In this document: positions 16,432 through 23,992 of the stretch, piece by piece
Position numbering within the stretch: position 1 is the stretch's first letter
Layout: the number at the start of each line of letters is the position of its first letter
Assembly: GCA_019637805.1 (NCBI GenBank)
Contig: JAHBVB010000001.1
Location: forward strand, 261,875 to 325,874
Source of the DNA: Anaerolineales bacterium
Lineage (GTDB): Bacteria; Chloroflexota; Anaerolineae; Anaerolineales; UBA11579
DNA length: 64,000 nt
Direction of reading: 5' to 3'
Translations under genes and position numbers: made by a program
The notes under the pieces: generated by a model
What the model saw: the letters and a program-made list of their open reading frames with translations, nothing else
Databases searched by the model: none
What the model was told of the DNA's origin: nothing

Positions 16432-16727
16432 GCACTCACACCCACCCCCAGGTAGAGATCCAAGAGCACCGTTCGCCGTCGCTCAAATCTCTGCCGCTTT
16501 CCGTACAAAACCTGCCGCGCTTGGCGCTGCTTGCGCCTATCCGCCTGTATCAGAAGACCCTTTCGCACACTTTACCGGCCGACACCTGCCGCTACTACCC
16601 CACCTGCTCGCACTACAGCTATCAGGCCATTTACAAATATGGTGCACTCAAAGGCGGCTGGATGGGCTTTCTGCGCATTTTGCGCTGCAACCCGCTCAGC
16701 AAAGGCGGCTACGACCCGGTACCCTAA
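16428..16727 (+). CDS. yidD: Membrane protein insertion efficiency factor
   Basis: 99 residues. YidD is a small peripheral membrane protein that helps the YidC/Sec insertion pathway. Diagnostic motifs are [15 protein letters not shown], a [19 protein letters not shown] block and the terminal GGYDPVP. An N-terminal extension of ~30 residues ([17 protein letters not shown]) precedes the usual amphipathic start ([13 protein letters not shown]). The start overlaps rnpA by 4 bp. In most genomes yidC follows directly; here a lipoprotein gene intervenes. Confidence 0.95.
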   Translation: MSTHTHPQVEIQEHRSPSLKSLPLSVQNLPRLALLAPIRLYQKTLSHTLPADTCRYYPTCSHYSYQAIYKYGALKGGWMGFLRILRCNPLSKGGYDPVP

Positions 16728-16754
16728 CTCCACAGAAATGGATTGATCTACCCG

Positions 16755-17819
16755 ATGAAGAAAACGCATGTGTTTATTTTGCTGCCCCTGATGCTGTTGC
16801 TGGCCGCCTGCGGCACGCCGCAGGACGCGGGCAGCTGGCCTGGCGTCAGCGTGAATGAGGACGCCAGTGTGGCCTATGTGGCCTACAACCAGCACGTCTA
16901 CGCTGTGCAAACCGCAAATGGCGCCGAAGCCTGGCGCTTCCCCGCGGAAAGCGGCTCTTTTAGCAGCTATGCGCCGGTGCAAACCGGCGCGGACGACAAC
17001 CTGCTGGTAAGCGGGTACGACCACGTCTTCTACAGCCTGGATGCGGACACAGGCTCCCAGCAATGGGCGTTTAGCGCCGGCGGCAACCGCTACATTGGCT
17101 CTGCCCTGGCTGTGGGCCAACTGGTGTATGCGCCCAATTCCGACCATAAATTGTATGCGCTGGACAACCGCGGCAGCCTGCAATGGAGCTTCACCGCGGG
17201 CGAGCCCATCTGGAGCCAGCCCACCAGCGACGGCAGCACGCTATATGTCGCCAGCATGGACCATATGCTGTACGCTCTGGATGCCCAGAGCGGCGAAGAG
17301 TTGTGGAGCCTGGACCTGGGCGGCACGACGGTCAGCAACCCGCTGCTCGGCCCCGACGGCATGCTGTATGTAGGCACCCTGGCGCAGAGCGTCGCGGCCG
17401 TGGACACCACCCGCGGGCAGATCACTTGGAGCACGGAAACCGAAGGCTGGGTATGGGGCGAGGCCGCCCTGGTGGATGACCTGCTGGTGATCGGCGACCT
17501 GGAAGGCTACTTATACGCCCTGGATGCCGCCAGCGGCCGCCAAGTCTGGCGCGGTCAAACCGACGGCGCCATTACCGGCGCCCCGACCTGGTTTCAGGAC
17601 AGCCTGTATGTGATCAATGAGGCGGGCAGCTTGTATGCCTTCAGCCTGGATGGCCGTTCTCGCCAGTTGGCTCTGCCGGAAAGCTATGCCGGCGCGCTGT
17701 ATGGCACCCCGGTGGCGGCCGGCGACCTGCTGCTGTTGGGTCTGAACGGCAATGACAGCGTTCTTATCGCCCTGGACAGCTCCGGCTCTGTGGTGTGGAG
17801 CTTTACCCCCGAAAGTTAG
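16755..17819 (+). CDS. PQQ-type beta-propeller lipoprotein inserted between yidD and yidC
   Basis: 354 residues from the ATG at 16755. A lipoprotein signal (MKKTHVFILLPLMLLLAACG, lipobox LAAC) is followed by seven or so repeats of the type L-Y-A-L-D-x-x-(S/T)-G-x-x-x-W, typical of PQQ-like/BamB propellers (for example LYALDAQSGEELWSLD and LYALDAASGRQVWRG). It should be anchored on the outer face of the membrane. BamB itself assists outer-membrane protein assembly, but a BAM system is not indicated here. Its position suggests a role in insertion or folding of exported proteins together with YidC; that is inference. Its last 25 bp overlap the frame upstream of yidC but not the yidC start chosen. 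Confidence 0.85.
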   Translation: MKKTHVFILLPLMLLLAACGTPQDAGSWPGVSVNEDASVAYVAYNQHVYAVQTANGAEAWRFPAESGSFSSYAPVQTGADDNLLVSGYDHVFYSLDADTGSQQWAFSAGGNRYIGSALAVGQLVYAPNSDHKLYALDNRGSLQWSFTAGEPIWSQPTSDGSTLYVASMDHMLYALDAQSGEELWSLDLGGTTVSNPLLGPDGMLYVGTLAQSVAAVDTTRGQITWSTETEGWVWGEAALVDDLLVIGDLEGYLYALDAASGRQVWRGQTDGAITGAPTWFQDSLYVINEAGSLYAFSLDGRSRQLALPESYAGALYGTPVAAGDLLLLGLNGNDSVLIALDSSGSVVWSFTPES

Positions 17820-17833
17820 GCAGAAGGAAGATC

Positions 17834-18598
17834 ATGCTTGAATTTATCATTGTCCCGTTTACCAATGTGCTCGTCTGGATCTACAACCTTCTGGGCGAGA
17901 ACTTCGGTTTGGCGATCATCGTCTTCACCATTCTGATCCGCCTAGTCACCTATCCTTTCAACGCGCAGCAGATCAAGAGCGCCAAGGCCATGCAAGAGCT
18001 GCAGAGCAACCCCAAGTGGAAGGCCATGCAGCAGAAATACAAGGGCGCCGAGCATCGCGAAAAGCTGGCCCAGGAGCAAATGAAGCTCTACCAGGAAATG
18101 GGCATCAACCCCTTTGGGGCCTGCCTGCCCACCGTGCTGCAGCTGCCGCTGCTGTTCGCCATGTATTGGACGGTCATGCGCGCCCTGGCCGCCACCCCGC
18201 TGCAGTTGCTGAACTTTGCGCGCGGCATCTCGCTGCCCAACGCGGCTGAGCTGATCCCACTGAACGCCCAGTTCCTGTGGATGGACCTGGGCCAGCCTGA
18301 ACGGCTGAACATTCCGGGCATCCCCTTCGGCATCCCGGTTTTGGCCATCCTGGTGATGATCACTTCTTACTTCCAGAGCAAGATGATGACCCCCACCAGC
18401 TCGGATGACCAGGGCGCCCAGATGGGCCGTATGATGAACCTGTATATGCCCCTGCTGATGGCTTACATCTCGTACATCTACGCCGCCGGCCTGGCCCTGT
18501 ACTTTGTGACCAGCAACGTGCTGAGCATCGTTCAGTACTACTTTATGCGCGTGCGGCCTGCGGCAGCCAGCGCCAACACGCCCAGCACTGCCAAATAA
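17834..18598 (+). CDS. yidC: Membrane protein insertase YidC/Oxa1 (short form)
   Basis: 254 residues from the ATG at 17834, preceded by AGAAGGA. Five membrane helices are expected: a first helix after LEFIIVPFTNVLVWIYNLL, the ILIRLVTYPFNAQQIKS segment with the hydrophilic-groove Arg in ILIRL, a cytoplasmic loop (AMQELQSNPKWKAMQQKY...EQMKLYQEMGINPFG) and three C-terminal helices. The large periplasmic domain of Gram-negative YidC is absent, matching the form of bacteria without an outer membrane. It inserts membrane proteins alone or with SecYEG. It lies between the propeller lipoprotein and jag. Confidence 0.95.
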   Translation: MLEFIIVPFTNVLVWIYNLLGENFGLAIIVFTILIRLVTYPFNAQQIKSAKAMQELQSNPKWKAMQQKYKGAEHREKLAQEQMKLYQEMGINPFGACLPTVLQLPLLFAMYWTVMRALAATPLQLLNFARGISLPNAAELIPLNAQFLWMDLGQPERLNIPGIPFGIPVLAILVMITSYFQSKMMTPTSSDDQGAQMGRMMNLYMPLLMAYISYIYAAGLALYFVTSNVLSIVQYYFMRVRPAAASANTPSTAK

Positions 18599-18631
18599 GC
18601 AGTTTTGGATTACACTAACCGACAGACGCCT

Positions 18632-19357
18632 ATGGAACATCGCGCCAATTTAGAGATCATTGCCCCCAGCAAAGAAGAAGCGATCCGCAAAGGATTGCAA
18701 GAGTTGGGTCTTTCCGAAGAGCAAGTCCAGATCGAAGTGCTGGATGAAGGCAGCGGCGGCCTGTTTGGCTTGGGTGGGCGCCAGGCGCGCGTGCGCCTGA
18801 CAGTCACCGGTGGTGAAAGACAAGAAACCGCCGCGGCGGCGCCCAGCCGGCGCCAGCCTACCCACAGCGACCTGCCAGTAGACACCGAAAACCTATTGGC
18901 GATCACCCAGGCCACGGTGGAAGAGTTGCTGCATCATATGGACGTGCGCGCCCAGGTGGAAAGCAGCTTGGGGGAGCCCGAAGAGGATGAACCCGAAGCC
19001 CCCGTGATGGTCAATATCACCGGCGGCGACCTGAGCATTCTGATCGGTCGCCAGGCGGAAACCCTGCAGGCTCTGCAGCTGATCACCCGCCTGATCGTCA
19101 GCAAAGAAGTCGGCCACTCGGCACACATCGTGATCGATGTGGAAAATTACCGCAAACGCCGCGAGGACAGCCTGCGCCAGTTGGCGCAGCGCATGGCCCA
19201 GCAGGCGATCAGCAGCGGCCGCCGCCAGAACCTGGAGCCGATGTCGCCCGCCGAGAGACGCATCATCCACATCGCCCTGCGCGACAACCCCGAAGTGACC
19301 ACCGAGAGCACAGGGGAAGAACCCCGCCGGAAAGTGGTTATCGTCCCCAAGAACTAG
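18632..19357 (+). CDS. khpB: RNA-binding protein KhpB (Jag, SpoIIIJ-associated)
   Basis: About 241 residues: Jag_N (1-52, with GSGGLFGLGGRQARVRL), a KH domain (~95-165, SILIGRQAETLQALQLI, where the usual GKxG loop reads IGRQ) and R3H (~170-235, RLIVSKEVGH... through the Arg/His motif region SPAERRIIHIALRD). It binds RNA and with KhpA controls cell-length and division genes in firmicutes. KhpA itself is encoded at 60779-61015, so both partners are in this window. I use the ATG at 18632; a TTG at 18605 is possible. A terminator closes the rpmH-to-jag cluster. Confidence 0.93.
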   Translation: MEHRANLEIIAPSKEEAIRKGLQELGLSEEQVQIEVLDEGSGGLFGLGGRQARVRLTVTGGERQETAAAAPSRRQPTHSDLPVDTENLLAITQATVEELLHHMDVRAQVESSLGEPEEDEPEAPVMVNITGGDLSILIGRQAETLQALQLITRLIVSKEVGHSAHIVIDVENYRKRREDSLRQLAQRMAQQAISSGRRQNLEPMSPAERRIIHIALRDNPEVTTESTGEEPRRKVVIVPKN

Positions 19358-19372
19358 CCCAAAGCCTTTACG

Positions 19373-19402
19373 AAAGCCCCGCCAAAATGGCGGGGCTTTT
19401 TT
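19373..19402 (+). terminator. Rho-independent terminator of the rpmH-jag cluster
   Basis: An 11-bp stem (19373-19383 with 19389-19399), AAAAT loop and a six-T tail, directly after jag. Confidence 0.92.
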
Positions 19403-19545
19403 GTTGTTCTTCCCAGCTATGCGCACAAATTTGCACAAATCTGCCAATTTGGTGGAGCAGCGACAGCCTAGGCTAAAGCTGAGACATTTGCTTACTTAGC
19501 CCAGGCTTCTGCCTACGCAGGCTGCACCTTAACAACCGAATTTGG

Positions 19546-21804
19546 CTATTCGGGGCGCCTCCAAGCCAGGTGCACACGTGTGCCTTTCTTCGGCGCGGTG
19601 ATCACGCTAAGCTTGGCCCCCATCATGGCGGCGCGCTCCTGCATGCCCGCCAAACCAAAATGGCCGTTACCCAGGAATTCGTCCAGGCTGGCGGAGTCTT
19701 TCAACCGGAAGCCGGCCCCATCGTCTGAAACGGTCAAATCCACACCGAGCGCATCAATCTTGCCTTCAATCACCAGGTGGCGGGCGCGTGAGTATTTGAG
19801 GGCGTTGTCAGCCGCTTGCTGCACGATGCGGAAAATATGAACCTCAATCTCCGGGTCAAAGCGGTCCAGGCTTAAGGGTACAGCCAGGCGAACATTCAGT
19901 TTCCGGCCGGCTTTGCGGGCCAACTGCTCAGTTTGCTCCACAAGCGCGAAGTACAGACCCTGGTCCAGCAAAGGCGGCCGCAGGCCGTTGATCATGCGGC
20001 GGATCTGGCCCACCAAACCCTCCAGCTTGGGCGCCAACTCCGCCCCCACCTGGCTTCCGGCCACCTGGCGCACCAAGTCGCCCACCTGGCCCAGAGTGTC
20101 ATCATGCAGCTCACGCGCCAAGTGGATGCGTTCAGCCTCCTGGCGCTGCACATTGGCTTGGTAGAGTGAGCGCAGGTCACTGGCCTGGCCTATGTTGACC
20201 AGGGCGATCGCCATCTGGTTGGCCAGGGAACGCAGCAAACGCAGCTCCGCCTCGCTGTAGTGGTCATCCGGGTCCTTGCGCCCCAGCAGCCACAAGCCGC
20301 GCGGCTCTCCCGCCACCACCAGAGGCAGGCTGACCTTGGCCCACTGCTGCGCCCGGCCAAAATGCACCTGATCGACCAGCGCATTGGCAGACAAGCTAGC
20401 AAGCACTTTTTGCTGGGACTGGTTTGGCAGGTTGTCCGCTTTCACGCCCTGCAAATAGACCACGCGGCCTGTGCTGCGCATGTCGAAATTCATCAGGGCG
20501 GATTGGCGAATGAATAAGGCAGGCAAGACTTCTGTGGTCAGCAATGCGGCCAGATTGGAGTGAGAAAAACTGGTGGAAAGCCGGCCGGCAAATTCCTCCA
20601 GCAGACGCTGCGGGGTTTCCGGGATGCCCAGAATCCTACGTTCGACAAATTTCTGAAACCCTGAAAAGCCGAGGATGCTGAACAAAGAGGCCACCACGGC
20701 TGTGACGACCACCACACCGCCCGCCCCAGTCAGTCCGGGAAACAACAAGGTGGTGGTAGGCAACAGCAGCAGAGAGAATGTCACCATCAGCACGAGGAAC
20801 AGGTACAGGGAGATGGCCCGGTTGGCGCGCACTTCCAAATCGCCCAACCTGCGGCGCATGGCGATGTACAGATAGGCGCCGGGCAACGCCATCATCGAGA
20901 TGACATAACCCGGCAAGGTGGCGGATGCGTTCGGCCGCAGGGTGGTCAGCGCCACCACCGCGGCGGGCAAAAAGGCCACCCCGGCGCCGAAGAGGATCAG
21001 GCCAATTTCCTTGCGCTCTGCCTGGCGCAAGAAGAAGCGGTAAGTGAGCAAAGCTACGCTCCCCAGGACTGCCACCAGGAAAGCCGAAAGGTAGGAATCA
21101 TGCGGAGTATAGCCGAAGAGGTAACCCAATGCCGCCAGGATCGAAAGGCCATACAGGGCAGGCCAAACAAACCGGGGCAATGTGCGGATCTCACGGGGGA
21201 GGACCCAATGAAGATGCAGGTAGATGGGCAGACTGAGCCAAATGCCCATGCGCAGAATAATCGGTGAAAGCAGCACCCCAAAGCGCGAAAGCGTGCCGGC
21301 CATGAACCAAATGGCCGTAACGTAGTTGAAGCCCACCAGCAAGGCCCAGCGCTTGTCCTTGGGGCGCAACAAGACCAGCGAGACGGTGCCCGCCAACCAA
21401 AAGACATAGCTGACCCACCAGGTATTGAAAAAGCGGGAGGAGAACTCACTGGGCGTTGCCCCAGCCACCTGCCAGGTCACTAAGGAAACGGTTTCCCCTT
21501 GGCGCACATCCAAGAGCAGAACATCACCTGGTTGGCTCAACGCCAGCAAGTGCAGCCCCACGCGCGATGTGGCTTCCGGCCAAGCCCGGCCATTGACCGC
21601 CATGATCTCGTCGCCCACCTCCAGACCCATTTCAGGCAAGTGGACCTCGGTGATCTCCCCATTAACGCCGCGATATTCAAACCCCAAGTAGGGAATGCTG
21701 TAAAAGCGCGCGTAGGTAAGGACAAACAGCACCCAGAGAACAAAGGCGGGCAAGAAGATCTCGCCTAAACGGCGGCCCCCGGAAGTAACGCTGCTTTGCA
21801 TCAT
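19546..21804 (-). CDS. ComP-like membrane sensor histidine kinase with PDZ-like segment
   Basis: About 752 residues, close to the ~769 of Bacillus ComP and built the same way. One N-terminal helix is followed by an extracytoplasmic PDZ-like stretch (VNGEITEVHLPEMGLEVGD, then EIMAVNGR and LDVRQGETVSLV), then about eight to ten membrane helices (~130-395), a GAF-like cytoplasmic region and HisKA_3/HATPase_c domains. The phosphorylated residue is His567 in LARELHDDTLGQV; the N box is QQAADNALKYSRA and the G box SDDGAGF. It is divergent from a ComX-like peptide gene and a ComQ-like prenyltransferase, so it should sense the modified peptide. The start is unclear: ATG at 21804 (no ribosome-binding site) or a TTG at 21840, six bases after TATGAT, as a leaderless mRNA. 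Confidence 0.85.
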   Translation of the reverse strand: MMQSSVTSGGRRLGEIFLPAFVLWVLFVLTYARFYSIPYLGFEYRGVNGEITEVHLPEMGLEVGDEIMAVNGRAWPEATSRVGLHLLALSQPGDVLLLDVRQGETVSLVTWQVAGATPSEFSSRFFNTWWVSYVFWLAGTVSLVLLRPKDKRWALLVGFNYVTAIWFMAGTLSRFGVLLSPIILRMGIWLSLPIYLHLHWVLPREIRTLPRFVWPALYGLSILAALGYLFGYTPHDSYLSAFLVAVLGSVALLTYRFFLRQAERKEIGLILFGAGVAFLPAAVVALTTLRPNASATLPGYVISMMALPGAYLYIAMRRRLGDLEVRANRAISLYLFLVLMVTFSLLLLPTTTLLFPGLTGAGGVVVVTAVVASLFSILGFSGFQKFVERRILGIPETPQRLLEEFAGRLSTSFSHSNLAALLTTEVLPALFIRQSALMNFDMRSTGRVVYLQGVKADNLPNQSQQKVLASLSANALVDQVHFGRAQQWAKVSLPLVVAGEPRGLWLLGRKDPDDHYSEAELRLLRSLANQMAIALVNIGQASDLRSLYQANVQRQEAERIHLARELHDDTLGQVGDLVRQVAGSQVGAELAPKLEGLVGQIRRMINGLRPPLLDQGLYFALVEQTEQLARKAGRKLNVRLAVPLSLDRFDPEIEVHIFRIVQQAADNALKYSRARHLVIEGKIDALGVDLTVSDDGAGFRLKDSASLDEFLGNGHFGLAGMQERAAMMGAKLSVITAPKKGTRVHLAWRRPE

Positions 21805-21812
21805 GGTTTTTA

Positions 21813-21825
21813 GAAAGGAGGTGAT
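21813..21825 (+). promoter_or_regulatory. Extended perfect Shine-Dalgarno sequence without an obvious gene
   Basis: GAAAGGAGGTGAT, complementary to the 3' end of 16S rRNA over 13 bases, lies on the plus strand between comP-like and comX-like genes. The plus strand offers only tiny ORFs from it (GTG at 21821, 16 codons; TTG at 21825, 10 codons). It may be a leader peptide signal or a ribosome standby site for the comX mRNA; on the comP mRNA it reads as an anti-SD-like sequence. Confidence 0.4.
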
Positions 21826-21897
21826 TGCTGCAGACACCAACCGCTCATCATACGTAGACCCTATTTCCTAACTATGAACAAGAAAAGGAGATTCTCC

Positions 21898-22044
21898 ATG
21901 AGCATTCAAGCATTTCACGCTTCCCTCTTCGCCCAAGATGAGCAACCCGCTTTGGTGACCGAGCTTTTCAACATCACTGAGGCCTCGCTCAGCGAGGTCC
22001 TGGCCGTTCGTTCAGAGCTGGCCTGGGACGCCTGGACGGAGTAA
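21898..22044 (+). CDS. ComX-like pre-pheromone peptide (48 residues)
   Basis: A 48-codon ORF with an AAAAGGAG ribosome-binding site 7 nt before its ATG. The product starts MSIQAFHASLFAQDEQ and ends ELAWDAWTE. Trp46 is third from the C terminus, exactly where the prenylated Trp lies in ComX of Bacillus (ending Gln-Trp-Gly-Asp), and a second Trp is at 43. The length (ComX precursors are about 55 residues), the helical acidic N-terminal part and the absence of a signal peptide fit a ComX precursor. The gene sits directly before a ComQ-like isoprenyl synthase gene and divergent from a ComP-like kinase. No other sequence similarity to ComX is expected because these peptides diverge quickly. Identity is inferred from context and the C-terminal Trp. 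Confidence 0.75.
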   Translation: MSIQAFHASLFAQDEQPALVTELFNITEASLSEVLAVRSELAWDAWTE

Positions 22045-22053
22045 ACCAACCTT

Positions 22054-22085
22054 CACAGAGGGCGGCTGTTTAGCCGCCCTCTGTG
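22054..22085 (+). promoter_or_regulatory. Hairpin between comX-like and comQ-like genes
   Basis: A perfect 14-bp stem (22054-22067 with 22072-22085) and GTTT loop, 9 nt after the peptide stop codon. There is no T-run after it, so it is more likely an attenuator, processing or mRNA-stabilising structure than a full terminator; it could give more peptide mRNA than enzyme mRNA. Confidence 0.6.
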
Positions 22086-22111
22086 TGTGCCATTGTAATA
22101 GAGGAGGAAAA

Positions 22112-23032
22112 ATGGAAAGGTATTTAAAAGCCGTCAACCTGCTGTTAGAGCATCCGCAAACCTTGCGCTGGCCGCAGCTGCAACAAGCCTGCCAAAGGGC
22201 CCTGACGCACAAGCCGGTGGCCTGGGATTTCCCGCTGCGGGCCTGCCAGGCCACCGGCGGCGATGAGAGCCTGCTGACGCCGGCCCTGGCGGCCATGACC
22301 TGCGCACATATGGGCATCTTGCTGGTCGACGACCTTCTCGACGAGGACCCGCGTGGCCTGCAGCACCAGATCGGCATGGGGCGTGCCGCCAACCTGAGCA
22401 CCGCCCTGCTGGGCATGGCGGCTGACGTCCTGCAAAACGCCCAACCTGAGGTCAGCCAGCCGGCCATCGCCGCCATTGTCCGCATGCAAATGGACACCGC
22501 CTATGGGCAGGAGCTGGATGTGCAAAACCCAAGCAGTGAAGAGGACTATTGGGCGGTGGCCCACGCCAAGAGTTCGCCGTATTTCGCCACCGGACTGTAT
22601 TTAGGCGCCTTGTTCGCAGGAGCGGGCAGGGAAAGTGCAACCCAGTGCTATGAATTTGGGGCCTTATTTGGCGAGATGCTGCAAATCCACGATGACCTGA
22701 ACGACTGCCTTAGCGCGCCAGCCAACGTGGATTGGCTGCAGGGGCGTTCGCCCTTGACGATCTTGTACGCTGAACTGGCGCCCCACGGCCAGCAAACTCG
22801 CTTCAAGGAACTACGCAGCCAGGTGAACGAATCGGCCGCACTGCAAGAAGCGCAAAGCATCCTGGTCAGCAGCGGCGCGATCAGCTACTGTATTAATGAA
22901 CTCATCTTGCGAGAAAAGCAGGCCCGCCAGCACTTATCGCAGATGCAGCTGAAAAACAGCTCGCCGCTTGGCGAGCTGTTGGATCAAATGCTGGCCCCGG
23001 TGCAGCGCCTGTTGGCGCGCGTGGCCATATAA
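22112..23032 (+). CDS. ComQ-like isoprenyl-diphosphate synthase family protein (putative pheromone prenyltransferase)
   Basis: 306 residues (Bacillus ComQ is ~299). It belongs to the trans-isoprenyl diphosphate synthase fold, with the first aspartate motif D73-D-L-L-D77, the second motif D194-D-L-N-D198, a GQELD element at 132-136 and Lys153 in AKSSPYF. ComQ uses these motifs to bind farnesyl or geranyl diphosphate and attach it to the ComX Trp. Here the neighbour peptide gene, only 67 bp upstream, and the ComP/ComA-like genes support that role over an ordinary isoprenoid chain-length enzyme. A strong GAGGAGG site precedes the ATG at 22112. It is convergent with the response regulator, with a 2-bp gap. 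Confidence 0.82.
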   Translation: MERYLKAVNLLLEHPQTLRWPQLQQACQRALTHKPVAWDFPLRACQATGGDESLLTPALAAMTCAHMGILLVDDLLDEDPRGLQHQIGMGRAANLSTALLGMAADVLQNAQPEVSQPAIAAIVRMQMDTAYGQELDVQNPSSEEDYWAVAHAKSSPYFATGLYLGALFAGAGRESATQCYEFGALFGEMLQIHDDLNDCLSAPANVDWLQGRSPLTILYAELAPHGQQTRFKELRSQVNESAALQEAQSILVSSGAISYCINELILREKQARQHLSQMQLKNSSPLGELLDQMLAPVQRLLARVAI

Positions 23033-23034
23033 GG

Positions 23035-23733
23035 TTATTTGCCGGGTTCTTCGGGGAAGATGATCTGCAAGCCCAATTCACGGGCGCGATGAGCCGCCGC
23101 GATCCGGCTATGCACGCCCAGGCGTTTGTAGGCCCGGGACAGCAGATTGCGCGCTGTGGAAGGCGCCACGCTCATACGCTTGGCCAGATCATCCGTGTCC
23201 AGCTCCGGGAAAGCCGTGATTAACGAAATGGCTTCCTGCTGCCGCCGGCTGAGCGTGCGGCTTTCCTCGTTAGAAGTTTGCGCCAGCAAATTGTGCAAGC
23301 GGCCGGAGAGATAGATGCCCCCGGTGCTGACCGAGGTCACAATTTCCGGCAGACGGATGATGGCTTCCTGATCTTCTTTGACAATGTAGCCGGTGGCGCC
23401 TGCTTCCAGCAAAAAGCGGACGAAGGTGGGTTGTTCGTACATGGAGATGATCAGGATGTGGATCTTGGGAAATTTCTCGCGCAGGCGCGGAATGATGTGC
23501 AGAATGGGATAGGGGTTTCGATTTTCCGCCGAATTGGGCACCCCCACATCCAGGATCAGAACATCGACAGCATGCTGGTCGAGCATTTCTTCAAGCTCGT
23601 CGCCAAAGTGTGCGGTGGCTACCACCTCGATGTTCTTGTTGGCAGCCAGGCGCATTTGGTAGCTGTCCAAAGCGCTGATGTGGTCATCCAGAATAGCGAC
23701 CTTGATGTTGTTTGGCTGAGACATTTTGTTCAT
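23035..23733 (-). CDS. ComA-like LuxR-family response regulator
   Basis: 232 residues: receiver domain with Asp16-Asp17 and phosphoacceptor Asp62 (VLILDVGVP), the conserved Lys in GYIVKEDQ, and a C-terminal helix-turn-helix (~165-225, LSRRQQEAISLI...DDLAKRMSVAPSTARNLLSRAYKRLGV). This NarL/LuxR architecture is what HisKA_3 kinases such as the ComP-like protein phosphorylate, and ComA has the same architecture. It lies convergent to the ComQ-like gene. A GAGGTGG site lies upstream of the ATG. Its targets are unknown; I found no copy of the Bacillus ComA box. Confidence 0.88.
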   Translation of the reverse strand: MNKMSQPNNIKVAILDDHISALDSYQMRLAANKNIEVVATAHFGDELEEMLDQHAVDVLILDVGVPNSAENRNPYPILHIIPRLREKFPKIHILIISMYEQPTFVRFLLEAGATGYIVKEDQEAIIRLPEIVTSVSTGGIYLSGRLHNLLAQTSNEESRTLSRRQQEAISLITAFPELDTDDLAKRMSVAPSTARNLLSRAYKRLGVHSRIAAAHRARELGLQIIFPEEPGK

Positions 23734-23867
23734 TTCCCACCTCGTGCTCGTTTTTTGTGTGAATCTGAGTAGTACAAATGTCTACATTTCAAGTACAGCT
23801 GCCTATTTCCAATAGAGACAAACCCAACTATAACAGCAGTCGCGGCACAGTACATCAGGCAAAGCTC

Positions 23868-23910
23868 ATTGCCATCAACCTGAGGGGATTGGTTGATGGC
23901 AATTTTCTTT
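23868..23910 (+). terminator. Plus-strand rho-independent terminator without an assigned gene
   Basis: A perfect 13-bp stem (23868-23880 with 23891-23903), 10-nt loop and TTTCTTT tail on the plus strand. No plus-strand gene ends here. It may end a small RNA starting near 23841, or comXQ transcripts reading antisense through the comA-like gene. Confidence 0.65.
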
Positions 23911-23992
23911 AACCCCCGCCAAAGATTCTAACTAAAGAAACGAAGCGCTGCCGGTTTTGTTGCGCCGGCGTGTTAAAATCGCTTTTCTGTAA

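Noticed and set aside
22112-23032. The synthase-like gene as an ordinary farnesyl or polyprenyl diphosphate synthase
   Set aside because: Not excluded by motifs alone, but the adjacent Trp-ended peptide gene, ComP-type kinase and LuxR-type regulator make the ComQ role more likely.
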